Positions 50,298 through 57,834 of a stretch of 64,000 nucleotides of DNA are shown here, one piece after another. The first letter of the stretch is position 1. Each line of letters begins with the position of its first letter. Both the position numbers and the translations under genes were made by a program. The notes beneath the pieces were generated by a model. That model was given only the letters and a program-made list of their open reading frames with translations, was not told the origin of the DNA and did not search any database. Source of the DNA: Salinimonas iocasae (lineage in GTDB: Bacteria; Pseudomonadota; Gammaproteobacteria; Enterobacterales; Alteromonadaceae); NCBI RefSeq assembly GCF_006228385.1, contig NZ_CP039852.1, positions 248,001-312,000 of the forward strand, given 5' to 3'.

Positions 50298-50336
50298 GCA
50301 CACACCGTCCAACCAACTAGCCGCCAATACAACAAA

Positions 50337-50438
50337 TTACTTCAGTTTATTGGGTTTAACAGGCTTCTTGCACTTCCTTGGTTTGGAAGATTTCTTAGGT
50401 TTGATAGGTTTAATTGGCTTTAAATCTCGAAGTTTCAT
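50337..50438 (-). CDS. Possible Lys/Pro-rich microprotein
   Basis: A 33-codon frame reading MKLRDLKPIKPIKPKKSSKP and onward to a TAA, with repeated Lys-Pro pairs and a net charge of about +14. It lies 39 bases upstream of the previous small gene on the same strand. There is no strong ribosome site. The periodic composition is unusual for non-coding DNA here, but it could be chance. Confidence 0.3.
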   Translation of the reverse strand: MKLRDLKPIKPIKPKKSSKPRKCKKPVKPNKLK

Positions 50439-50515
50439 ATAAATCAGTGGGTTATGCTAAATCATTGTGCTGTATTTATGTGAGGGAACAGTGAGACTTT
50501 AGCAAAGTGGTGCGA

Positions 50516-50545
50516 TGGGGTGGTGTAACCATGTTCACCACCCCA
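50516..50545. terminator. Near-perfect hairpin upstream of the methyltransferase promoter
   Basis: Stem TGGGGTGGTG / CACCACCCCA with a further AAC/GTT pairing inside, followed by CAGTTTT. It may end transcription from the left or serve as a regulatory site for the R-M genes. Confidence 0.45.
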
Positions 50546-50617
50546 CAGTTTTAGCAGCCTACAGTAGGATACTTAATCCTATTGTTTGTGCTACACAGCA
50601 ACTGCGCGCAGGACATA

Positions 50618-50626
50618 TGGTATAAT
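50618..50626 (+). promoter_or_regulatory. Extended -10 promoter of the methyltransferase gene
   Basis: TGGTATAAT (extended -10) at 50618-50626 with a weak -35 region. It predicts a transcript start near 50633, too close to the TTG at 50641 for that to be the start codon. Confidence 0.5.
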
Positions 50627-50656
50627 ATCATTGACTCAGATTGGTAAAAATTTATA

Positions 50657-50698
50657 ATGTGCTGTATAAAAAAACAGCCTTTGGTGTTAACGTTTTGA
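50657..50698 (+). CDS. Possible leader peptide coupled to the methyltransferase
   Basis: A 13-codon frame (ATG at 50657, peptide MCCIKKQPLVLTF) whose TGA overlaps a TTG start of the methyltransferase frame as TTGA. This is the only ATG near the start of that gene. It may couple or limit methyltransferase translation; there is no further proof. Confidence 0.3.
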   Translation: MCCIKKQPLVLTF

Positions 50699-52908
50699 AA
50701 AAGAACAAATTTAATGTAGCCTCTTTTTTTTCTGGTGCTGGTGGCCTAGATATAGGCTTTGAAGCAGCAGGTTTCAATATAGTGTTTGCATCAGATATTA
50801 TGGAGCAAGCTTGTCAAACCTACTCTAGAAACTTCACTCACTCCAAATTTTTTAAAAACGATATTTCTTTGATAACTAATCAAGATTTAGATAAGTTGAA
50901 GGCTGATAACGACATCGACGTAGTTATTGGTGGCCCTCCCTGTCAGGGCTTTTCGAATATGGGGAATAAAAATTCTGCAGACCCGAGAAATTATCTTTTT
51001 CAATGTTATCGGAAAGTTATTGAGCATCTTCAACCTACGTGCTTTCTTTTTGAAAATGTAAAGGGCTTTCGAACAATGTTTGAGGGGCGGTTCTTTGAGA
51101 AGGTAATTAACGAATTCTCTGCAATTGGTTACAATATTCATTACTCTCTATTAAATGCTAACGACTACGGAGTTCCTCAGAAAAGAGAAAGAATTTTCTT
51201 GTTCGGGACTAAAGTTGATAGACCATTTAAATTTCCCACCAAAGAATCAACTAGCTTTGATAATTTGAGAGCATATGCAAACGTCGGTGAAGCATTAAAT
51301 GATTTAATAGATAAAGATGAGAGTGTCCCTAACCATATTCCGTTAAAACATAGTGACACTGTTATAAAACGATATGAATTAATACCTGAAGGCGGAAAGC
51401 TTCCTAAACCTGAAGATTTGCCTGTCGAAATTAGAAGGAAGAACTTTGGCAATACCTACACGAGATTATCTAGATTTGAACCATCTAGTACAATAGTTCC
51501 GGGTAATAATGCCCTTCCTGTTCATCCAGTTTTGAACAGAAGCTTGACCCCTCGAGAGGCCGCGCGCATACAGACTTTCCCTGATAATTATATTTTCTAC
51601 GGGGATCGTCGCTCTCAATGTATTTTAGTAGGTAACGCGGTACCACCGCTTCTAGGTGCTAAATTAGCGAGAAACGTAGCATTCCATCTTAATGGAGTAG
51701 ATATCTTAGGTGAAGAGCCTGAAAAAACCATCAATAGAGGAGATGTGTATACGTTAAACAGAAAAGGCAAAGCTTCCAGAGCTAGTTTAAGATTTGCTGA
51801 TTTATTTTGCGGTGTAGGGGGGTTTACAGAAGGATTGAAAGCAGCTGGTCTAACGTCTGTGTTAAGTGCTGACTTTGATCAATATGCAGTTGATGCGCAT
51901 CGTTTAAATCACCAAGAAGAATGCGTGAAGGCTGATTTATCCAATGAGTTTGACAGAGCAAAGATTATTAAAAAGCTAAAGGTAGAGAGTGTCGATCTAA
52001 TTGTTGGTGGGCCACCATGCCAAGGGTTTTCTATTTTTGGAAACCGAAGATTCGTTAACACTAAAAAGCACGATCTGAGTAAAGATGAACGCAATGATCT
52101 TGTACACTCTTTCGCAGAGATTGTTGTTAGTGTTAGACCAAAATGGTTTATGATGGAAAATGTACCTGGAATACTATCAGCACATAATGGAAAGTATGTT
52201 AACGAGGTTAAATCTTACTTCGAAAATCACGGATACAGGGTCGAATTTAAAATAATCAATTGCGCCGATTATGGTGTTCCACAGTTAAGAAAAAGGTTCT
52301 TAATGATAGGTACTAATACTGATCTAGTAATTCCGTGGCCGAAGGCAAAGTTTTTTGCTGAACCCGAGGATTGGCAACAGGCACATAGGACTGTTGGACT
52401 AGCTCTTTCAGGGTTAGATACGGAAGATTCGTACTTTCGATTCAAAAACCATAATCCCCCAAAGCATACGAAAGTTGTTTCAGATAGATTCGGATTTATT
52501 GAAGAGGGAAAGAAGCTTGAAATTGAGAAATTACCGAGCCATCTGAAGATTGGGACAAAAACTGGAAAACCAATAAAAAACTTTAGTCATGTTTTTAAAC
52601 GATTGGACCGAAAAAAGCCCTCAAATACAATTGTTCCTGGACATAATGCTTTCCCTGTTCATCCGCGGTTAAATAGAACTTTAACAGTCAGAGAGGCGGC
52701 TAGAATTCAATCTTTTCATGATAATTACGAGTTTGTTGGGCCTATAATAAATCAGTGCTTACAAGTTGGAAATGCTTTCCCTCCTCTTGTTGCTCAACTG
52801 TTCGGAGAAAGACTGAGAACAGTTGTGAACAAAAATTGGAAAAGCGGTGAATCAACTCAATTAGCATTATATTCTATGTTAGAAGAATTAGACGCTAATT
52901 ATTTATAG
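50695..52908 (+). CDS. Double-domain DNA (cytosine-5-)-methyltransferase
   Basis: Modification enzyme with two complete 5mC methyltransferase domains fused head to tail (about 737 residues from TTG 50695). Domain 1 has motif I FFSGAGGLDIGF, catalytic GGPPCQGFSNMG, FENVKG, QKRERIF and terminal RSQCILVGNAVPPLL. Domain 2 has FADLFCGVGGFTEGL, GGPPCQGFSIFG, MENVPG, QLRKRFL and NQCLQVGNAFPPLV. No ATG lies at the start; TTG 50641, GTG 50659 and TTG 50695 are candidates, and the last gives the usual K-K-N-K-F-N-V start. Two domains could methylate the two strands of an asymmetric site, as fused adenine enzymes such as M.FokI do. It overlaps the convergent nuclease gene by six bases. Confidence 0.93.
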   Translation: MKKNKFNVASFFSGAGGLDIGFEAAGFNIVFASDIMEQACQTYSRNFTHSKFFKNDISLITNQDLDKLKADNDIDVVIGGPPCQGFSNMGNKNSADPRNYLFQCYRKVIEHLQPTCFLFENVKGFRTMFEGRFFEKVINEFSAIGYNIHYSLLNANDYGVPQKRERIFLFGTKVDRPFKFPTKESTSFDNLRAYANVGEALNDLIDKDESVPNHIPLKHSDTVIKRYELIPEGGKLPKPEDLPVEIRRKNFGNTYTRLSRFEPSSTIVPGNNALPVHPVLNRSLTPREAARIQTFPDNYIFYGDRRSQCILVGNAVPPLLGAKLARNVAFHLNGVDILGEEPEKTINRGDVYTLNRKGKASRASLRFADLFCGVGGFTEGLKAAGLTSVLSADFDQYAVDAHRLNHQEECVKADLSNEFDRAKIIKKLKVESVDLIVGGPPCQGFSIFGNRRFVNTKKHDLSKDERNDLVHSFAEIVVSVRPKWFMMENVPGILSAHNGKYVNEVKSYFENHGYRVEFKIINCADYGVPQLRKRFLMIGTNTDLVIPWPKAKFFAEPEDWQQAHRTVGLALSGLDTEDSYFRFKNHNPPKHTKVVSDRFGFIEEGKKLEIEKLPSHLKIGTKTGKPIKNFSHVFKRLDRKKPSNTIVPGHNAFPVHPRLNRTLTVREAARIQSFHDNYEFVGPIINQCLQVGNAFPPLVAQLFGERLRTVVNKNWKSGESTQLALYSMLEELDANYL

Positions 52909-54162
52909 ATCCGGTAGTGAGCTTATTTCAGTTATTTTTTTCCAATTGAAGCAAATCTCGGGTTTTGCGTTAGGTAATTTTTTAGTAATACCCAAAGCTC
53001 TCCAAAGTAGGTCCTCATATTTTAAGAAAGGCGTATTGCTTGCATTTCCCACAATACGTCTTGGATTTCTTTTTATCATGCCTTTATCAATGTATCTAAC
53101 TTCGAGCTCTTGTTGGATTTCAACATATGATTTTATACCTCTAAACTCGTTGCACAAATCTTCTAGATCCATAATTACGTCTAACTGATTTCCCGTAAAT
53201 AAAACGAGTTTAGTGAAGTAATCGTAAAAAATTTTACTAGTGGGCCCATGCACAGTTCCTAAGTGGTAAATTTTAAATCCTAGGTCAGTTAGTTCTCCCT
53301 CGGAATCAATAACCTGAACATGTTTCAGAAAGCTGAGAAAGTTTTTTCTAATTGATTGATATAGAGTATCACCAGCAGTTGCAGGGTCAGTTCTTTGTTT
53401 CAATGACTCTTGTGCTTGAGTTTTATCTACTCCAGATTTTTTTTTGATTTTTTTTATTAACTTACTACCAAAATCAATGTTTTTAGTCCCAGCTAAAGTC
53501 TTAATTGGCTTTCCCCTTATATCCAGTATCGGGGGAGTGACTAGATTATCAATATTAGAAACGGGGAAAAGCTTTTCCTTCCAGCAGGTTTCAAAAGCAT
53601 CAGAATGAATCTTTTTTGTCTTGTGTTGATAGTAGTAATCTAGAATAAGGTGAAATAGTTCGATTGGTAGGTCTTGATGCTTTGCCCAAAACCTAGTGCT
53701 ACCTATTTTCGATTTGTCGACATTATTATTCCTCATATCGACGTTATGAAGGAGCTCAACACTATCAGGATTGTCTACGTCAAAGGAAATTAAGCCCACT
53801 GGAAGGTGTCCAACTATTTGTGAATCAAATAGTGAGCTCATAAATTTAGAAATATCAAAGTCTTCTAAGAAATTGGGGATTATTAAAAATGATATATTGC
53901 TACTATTTAGATAAGCAATAGATTGACCCAGTCCGGTAAGAATACCCCTTTTGGTTTCAGTAGGGGGTTTGAACTCAAATGAAATTATTAAATCCGAAGC
54001 ATCACACCTAAAGCCTGCATCTGGTGAAGGAAAATTTGAGCTTACTCCCGTTCTATAAAATTCCGGACCAGAATTGTTTAACGATTTCCAATCTCCACAT
54101 TTAAATTTTGCCAATATTGCGTCTGTTGTCTTTTTTGTGAGGACATGATGATTGAGTGACAT
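52903..54162 (-). CDS. Putative restriction endonuclease (PD-(D/E)xK type)
   Basis: Protein of 419 residues convergent with the double methyltransferase. A PD-(D/E)xK-like core is visible near the N-terminus: Pro47-Asp48, then Glu63 and Lys65 in SFEFKPP, with Gln80 and Tyr84 in GLGQSIAYL fitting the helix after the active site. The remainder is helical with a basic middle (KLIKKIKKKSGVDK) that may bind DNA. I do not recognise a named restriction family, so function rests on the motif and on being the methyltransferase's partner. The tail-to-tail six-base overlap fits a Type II or IIS R-M pair. Confidence 0.75.
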   Translation of the reverse strand: MSLNHHVLTKKTTDAILAKFKCGDWKSLNNSGPEFYRTGVSSNFPSPDAGFRCDASDLIISFEFKPPTETKRGILTGLGQSIAYLNSSNISFLIIPNFLEDFDISKFMSSLFDSQIVGHLPVGLISFDVDNPDSVELLHNVDMRNNNVDKSKIGSTRFWAKHQDLPIELFHLILDYYYQHKTKKIHSDAFETCWKEKLFPVSNIDNLVTPPILDIRGKPIKTLAGTKNIDFGSKLIKKIKKKSGVDKTQAQESLKQRTDPATAGDTLYQSIRKNFLSFLKHVQVIDSEGELTDLGFKIYHLGTVHGPTSKIFYDYFTKLVLFTGNQLDVIMDLEDLCNEFRGIKSYVEIQQELEVRYIDKGMIKRNPRRIVGNASNTPFLKYEDLLWRALGITKKLPNAKPEICFNWKKITEISSLPDL

Positions 54163-54297
54163 ACACTAACTCTTCCGTGAAATTGAAACTACCCACAATA
54201 GTTTGCCATGATATATATCTAGTGTAAATTTTTATGATATGTAAGTTTATTATATTAAATATTACTGAATATCAATTGGTTACGTAGTGATAACAGC
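54163..54297. other. Non-coding right end of the island
   Basis: AT-rich, 135 bases, holding the promoter of the nuclease gene; nothing else is recognised. Confidence 0.4.
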
Positions 54298-54346
54298 GGA
54301 TTGAAAATCCTCGTGTCGGTGGTTCGATTCCGCCTCTGGGCACCAT
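54298..54346 (+). repeat. attR: right 49-bp direct repeat of the tRNA-Phe island
   Basis: Identical to 44325-44373. It is not a functional tRNA because the 5' part is missing. Confidence 0.93.
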
Positions 54347-54351
54347 CATTG

Positions 54352-54382
54352 AAGGCCTTGCAGCAATGCGAGGCCTTTTTTG
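54352..54382 (+). terminator. Original tRNA-Phe terminator, displaced by the island
   Basis: Stem AAGGCCT / AGGCCTT with a T run directly after attR, where the native downstream region of the tRNA is expected. Confidence 0.85.
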
Positions 54383-54819
54383 TTTGTGCTACCGTTTAGT
54401 TAAAGCAATACGCCTATGGCGGTATGTAGTTATGAATAGGCTAACGAACACTGCTTTAATCTCACTTTTATCTTCAGTTGGCTCTGCTTCACTTAAGCCG
54501 TTCTGCTTTCTTCAGTATTCCACGCCAATCCAAAACGTAAATCAGCCTGCTGATAGTCGTCGATATTCAACCAAGAATTAAAATTTTATTTGTATCTGCC
54601 ATTACGCTTATCCGCAAAAACTACCATCTCTGTTGGAGAGGCGTTTTGGGGTATTTAGTGAGTAGCGTGAAATACACCACTTTGTCTTTTCACTTTTATC
54701 AGAAGGGCTTATCGCGTAATCTTTGGGAAAGACTAAATTAAATATCCCAAAGCGGGGCTGGGAACCACACCATTTTGGGATCTATTAATATGTTATGTTT
54801 CTTAAGGATATTAAATAAT
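54383..54819. other. Intergenic region between island and first cassette
   Basis: About 440 bases. I see no integron integrase, no clear attI and no credible gene; a 71-codon frame at 54366-54581 overlaps the terminator and has no family-like features. A short inverted repeat (ATCCCAAAG and TTTTGGGAT, 54740-54781) lies just before the first cassette. Confidence 0.4.
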
Positions 54820-55098
54820 ATGCCGCTAGAAGATCATTACGCTGGCGATGAAGCGTTTGAAAAATATTCAAATTGTTTTAACTCGTTCTGGGGTAGCTTT
54901 GAGCATCAGGAAGAGTTATTAAATATGGTAGATGGTGACTTTTTGATTGCTAAACCGATAGCATACCACTTGGGTTCAAACTTTAGGGAATGGATGCATA
55001 GCCGGCCTCCTGTACTTGAAGGCTCGTCGCCCATCGAATGCATGGAAACGAAGCAAGGCAGAAACAGATTAAAGTGCTGTTTACATAGAATGTCTTAG
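54820..55098 (+). CDS. Cassette 1: orphan MbcA/ParS/Xre antitoxin-like protein
   Basis: Protein of 92 residues from the ATG at 54820 (MPLEDHYAGDEAFEK), with AAGGA about 11 bases upstream. The C-terminal FREWMHSRPPVLEGSSPIE and the Gly-Arg after it match the toxin-binding domain of the MbcA/ParS/Xre (DUF2384) antitoxins, which pair with RES-domain toxins. The N-terminal DNA-binding helix normally present is not evident, and no RES toxin adjoins. It may therefore be a solitary antitoxin or a degraded half of a pair. Confidence 0.65.
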   Translation: MPLEDHYAGDEAFEKYSNCFNSFWGSFEHQEELLNMVDGDFLIAKPIAYHLGSNFREWMHSRPPVLEGSSPIECMETKQGRNRLKCCLHRMS

Positions 55099-55107
55099 CA
55101 GTAACAC

Positions 55108-55205
55108 ATAACAATCCAAGTAAGCGGGACAATTATACGTGGGCTCCCGTCACTTCGTTCCGTATTATAGCCCACGTGTAATTGCCCCTTCTTGGGGCGT
55201 TAGCA
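55108..55205 (+). repeat. attC site 1
   Basis: 98 bases; starts ACATAAC (approximate), ends GTTAGCA, with arms ACGTGGGCT / AGCCCACGT inside. Closely similar to attC 4. Confidence 0.85.
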
Positions 55206-55215
55206 GTCATCGTCT

Positions 55216-55578
55216 ATGAATCAACTAAAAAGAAATTTTGTATTGAGCAAAGAATTCTCAGAAAACTCTTTCATTAGCATTTTTCATGAAAGCCAAACTT
55301 GGAACGATGTTGAGTACTTTAAACTAGAGAATTATCTTTACGAGGAATGCGAGAAGCACTCGAGCATTAGCGCCATTCCGAGAGAAGTTCTATTGCCAGC
55401 AACTCGTATCTACAGTTACTTATCAAATGCTATCGGCTGTCATCTTGACCCAAATGATGGTTTTGAAATAATTGGCATCAGCCAAAATCAGTTATATCAA
55501 AGACGCGAAAGATTGCAGCTGGTATTTGAAGGATTTTTCCAAGGTGAAATGCCAGCTAAAAAAAATCTTGGATATTAA
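55216..55578 (+). CDS. Cassette 2: small protein, possible Imm41-like immunity protein
   Basis: Protein of 120 residues starting MNQLKRNFVLSKEFSENSFI. The pattern with SFISIFHESQTWNDVEYF, HLDPNDGFEI and FFQGEMPAKKN recalls the Imm41 group of contact-toxin immunity proteins, but this is from memory of the pattern and needs a profile search. It has no signal peptide. No cognate toxin is in the window. Confidence 0.55.
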   Translation: MNQLKRNFVLSKEFSENSFISIFHESQTWNDVEYFKLENYLYEECEKHSSISAIPREVLLPATRIYSYLSNAIGCHLDPNDGFEIIGISQNQLYQRRERLQLVFEGFFQGEMPAKKNLGY

Positions 55579-55591
55579 ACTAAATATGACT

Positions 55592-55693
55592 GCTAACAAA
55601 AAAATTAAAACGCGCGCTGGGCGCGCTGGGACAAAAACACTGTGCCGCTAAAAGCTTAGCACAGTGTTTTTGCCCTTTATTTAGAAGTTAGTT
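55592..55693 (+). repeat. attC site 2
   Basis: 102 bases; GCTAAC start, GTTAGTT end; inner arms AACACTGTGC / GCACAGTGTT. Confidence 0.85.
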
Positions 55694-55700
55694 CGCATCT

Positions 55701-56198
55701 ATGAAGTTCAAGGATCTTAGTCAAAACTCAAAAGCATCATTAGCCTTTACCGGTATGATGATTTTTGTGTTATTAATCTTAAAACCTGCTCCAAGTTTCG
55801 ACGATTTAACTGAATTGTCAGGAAAATTAGAGTGGTTTGAAAGTATAGGCAAACATAGGGACACTCTCCGTTTTAAGCTTAAGGAGCACAAGGAAAAGTT
55901 CGTCTATCATTCTGTTGCAGGCTCAATTGGCTCGGTAACTGATGCCCTCAACAAAGAAAACGCAACACTTAAAATTGCCTTCGATCCCAATGACTCGGAT
56001 TCAGCAATTTGGGAGTTCGAAGATTTTCACCCTGTTTACCAAGTTATCAGCGACAACCACTTAATTAAAAGTTATCGTTCAACCGTGTCAAAATATAAAA
56101 GCAACAGTGAGCTAGGTATTTGGTTGTTAATAGGTGGCTTACTGGCTTCATGTCTATTTATAGTAATGGATTGGAGCATCGCGAAAGATGCGAACTAA
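55701..56198 (+). CDS. Cassette 3: membrane protein of unknown function
   Basis: Protein of 165 residues with a membrane segment near each end (about 12-28, SLAFTGMMIFVLLIL, and 137-158, LGIWLLIGGLLASCLFIVMD) enclosing about 105 soluble residues. That topology resembles DUF3592-like membrane proteins, but I cannot name it. Its stop falls inside the first box of attC 3. Confidence 0.75.
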   Translation: MKFKDLSQNSKASLAFTGMMIFVLLILKPAPSFDDLTELSGKLEWFESIGKHRDTLRFKLKEHKEKFVYHSVAGSIGSVTDALNKENATLKIAFDPNDSDSAIWEFEDFHPVYQVISDNHLIKSYRSTVSKYKSNSELGIWLLIGGLLASCLFIVMDWSIAKDAN

Positions 56199-56298
56199 CA
56201 AAAACTTAAACACGCCCGCAGTGGCGGGCTGGGACATAAACACAGCGCCGCTTCGCGATTGTAGCGCTGTGTTTATGCCAGTTAAGTAAAAGTTAGGT
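56193..56298 (+). repeat. attC site 3
   Basis: 106 bases; AACTAAC start, GTTAGGT end; inner arms AAACACAGCGC / GCGCTGTGTTT. Confidence 0.85.
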
Positions 56299-56313
56299 AT
56301 GCAAGGAAGTTAC

Positions 56314-56805
56314 GTGGAAATTAAATACACAAATACAAAGGAAGATTTGCTGGCGTTTAATGAACACCATTTGGCGAATAGCCAAGTTTATCAGCGGCGC
56401 AGAATTATAAACCTTTATGTTACTCCTTTCGTCGTATTGCTGGTTTTCTGCTTACTGGCATTTTTTACTGGAAAAACGAGTTATTACGCTGGGGGTGTTC
56501 TAGGAGCATTGGCTTCTTACTTATGGACGTTTGTTGCTTACAAACGATACGCTAAAAAATGTTCTGAAGTATTTCAAAAGGAAGTTTTTTGCGAACATAA
56601 GGTTGTTATTTCTGATGTTGGGGTAAATGAATCAACTGCTAATAGTAGCAGCCAGTTTACTTGGGATGCGCTGGATAAAATTGAGACTAATGAAGACTAT
56701 ATTTTCATTTATAACACTCCGGCAACAGCGTTTGTGATTCCAAAACGGGAAATAGGTAAAGACTCTTTTGAAGCAGTAAAACTAGCACTGGATAATGCGC
56801 TGTAG
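56314..56805 (+). CDS. Cassette 4: YcxB-like membrane protein
   Basis: Protein of about 163 residues. An ATG at 56299 lies directly at the attC edge; the GTG at 56314 has AAGGA at good spacing and is preferred. Two membrane segments (about residues 33-75) are followed by a soluble domain with FTWDALDKIETNEDYIFIY and AFVIPKREI, which matches the YcxB-like C-terminal domain. The function of that domain is unknown. Confidence 0.75.
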   Translation: MEIKYTNTKEDLLAFNEHHLANSQVYQRRRIINLYVTPFVVLLVFCLLAFFTGKTSYYAGGVLGALASYLWTFVAYKRYAKKCSEVFQKEVFCEHKVVISDVGVNESTANSSSQFTWDALDKIETNEDYIFIYNTPATAFVIPKREIGKDSFEAVKLALDNAL

Positions 56806-56810
56806 TGCAT

Positions 56811-56910
56811 ACCTAACAAACCAAGTCAGCGGGACACTAACACGTAGGCTCCCGTCACTTCGTTCCGTAATTTAGCCTACGTGTTATTGCCCCTGCTTGG
56901 GGCGTTAGGT
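56811..56910 (+). repeat. attC site 4
   Basis: 100 bases; ACCTAAC start, GTTAGGT end; arms ACACGTAGGCT / AGCCTACGTGT. Confidence 0.9.
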
Positions 56911-56917
56911 TTCTATA

Positions 56918-57331
56918 ATGACTGTCGTTCCTTCATTCTTTCTGACAGGGCTTGTCACTTGTATTGGTTTTCTAATTAGCACTTTTGTACCAGCTATTCT
57001 TTTAAGGTGGCTTGGAAAGCAATATCCACTATTAAAAGTAACCAATCCATTTCGTGCTATTTATATAACAGCAATAATTGCGCTTGCTGTTCGTGCTCTT
57101 ATTGCTGCACCTCAAATAGCTATCGCGTCAAATGTACACGGTATCCAAATCTTAGTGCCTCCATATCTTATTTGCTTTTTCATTGTTGGCTTCATAGTTT
57201 TTAGCAAACAGCTTGAAGGGGAACATTATGGGAAAAAGGAAGCAATTTCCTCCGCTGGAATTTCGCTAGGGTGTGTTTTGTGGTATTTACTAGTTGAATT
57301 GGCCGTTTATACGTACATTTCACAAACCTAA
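56918..57331 (+). CDS. Cassette 5: polytopic membrane protein
   Basis: Protein of 137 residues with four hydrophobic segments (starting near residues 5, 47, 78 and 113). No family is recognised. The start is ATG, 8 bases after attC 4, and the stop is inside the first box of attC 5. Confidence 0.7.
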   Translation: MTVVPSFFLTGLVTCIGFLISTFVPAILLRWLGKQYPLLKVTNPFRAIYITAIIALAVRALIAAPQIAIASNVHGIQILVPPYLICFFIVGFIVFSKQLEGEHYGKKEAISSAGISLGCVLWYLLVELAVYTYISQT

Positions 57332-57442
57332 CAAGCGCATCAACACTCGCTCCGCTCGCGGGGGACAAATACACGTAGGCTCCCCTCGCGTTGCTCGGTA
57401 TTATACCCTACGTGTATTTGCCCGTTATGCGGGAAGTTATGT
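57326..57442 (+). repeat. attC site 5
   Basis: 117 bases; ACCTAAC start, GTTATGT end; arms ACACGTAGG / CCTACGTGT. Confidence 0.85.
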
Positions 57443-57453
57443 GTCTAGGAGAG

Positions 57454-57708
57454 ATGGGCATCTTTGAAGTCTTTATGTTGGCGTATTTGCCCATTGGTAC
57501 ACTTTTATTAAATAAGTGGCGAAAACGTATTTATTATTCAAATGCCAAGCGAAGAGGTCTATATCTATTAGTCTCAATTGCGATGGCTGCATTGCCATTC
57601 ATTTACGTTAGTAGCATTCAAGAAGAGCGTTCAGCTTTAGGTGTTGTGCTTGCTGGCACTGGCTTATTCTGGTTCGCTATTGTTGGTTCTCGTAGTTCAG
57701 CCACATAA
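57454..57708 (+). CDS. Cassette 6: small membrane protein
   Basis: Protein of 84 residues from ATG 57454; an ATG inside attC at 57439 is also possible. There are three hydrophobic stretches (VFMLAYLPIGTLLL, LYLLVSIAMAALPFIYV, LGVVLAGTGLFWFAIV). No family is recognised. Its stop lies in the first box of attC 6. Confidence 0.6.
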   Translation: MGIFEVFMLAYLPIGTLLLNKWRKRIYYSNAKRRGLYLLVSIAMAALPFIYVSSIQEERSALGVVLAGTGLFWFAIVGSRSSAT

Positions 57709-57818
57709 CAAGCGCATAAACTCTCGCTGCGCTCGCTAGGGACAAAAACACGTAGGCTCCCTTCGCTTCGCTCGGTATTATAGCCTACGTATTTTTGCCC
57801 GTTATGCGGGTGTTAGCA
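57703..57818 (+). repeat. attC site 6
   Basis: 116 bases; ACATAAC start, GTTAGCA end; arms ACGTAGGCT / AGCCTACGT. Confidence 0.85.
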
Positions 57819-57834
57819 ATACAAGGAGAGTCTG

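Larger units (their letters stand above)
44374..54346 (+). mobile_element. Integrative island in tRNA-Phe (satellite-like, with R-M cargo)
   Basis: About 9.97 kb between two identical 49-bp copies of the tRNA-Phe 3' end. It is AT-richer than the flanks. Content in order: terminator, unknown gene, primase/SF3-helicase protein, tyrosine integrase, two small unknown genes, two small minus-strand frames, and a convergent methyltransferase/nuclease pair. There are no structural, packaging, conjugation or plasmid-maintenance genes. The combination of integrase, replication protein and defence cargo resembles phage satellites (P4-like, PICI, PICMI), but no capsid-hijacking gene is recognisable, so the satellite label is inference. 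The integrase lies near the middle rather than next to an attachment site, which is atypical for tRNA islands. Confidence 0.9.

Noticed and set aside
50695..52908. Tandem methyltransferase domains as an assembly duplication
   Set aside because: The two halves differ at most residues and in motif context, so the duplication is ancient and real.
54366..54581. 71-codon frame right after attR
   Set aside because: It begins inside the terminator hairpin, has no ribosome site and no family-like sequence.
48259..54620. 12-base repeat TATCCGCAAAAA at 48259 and 54609 as integrase arm sites
   Set aside because: Many 12-base repeats are expected by chance in 64 kb, one copy lies outside the element, and there is no further symmetry.
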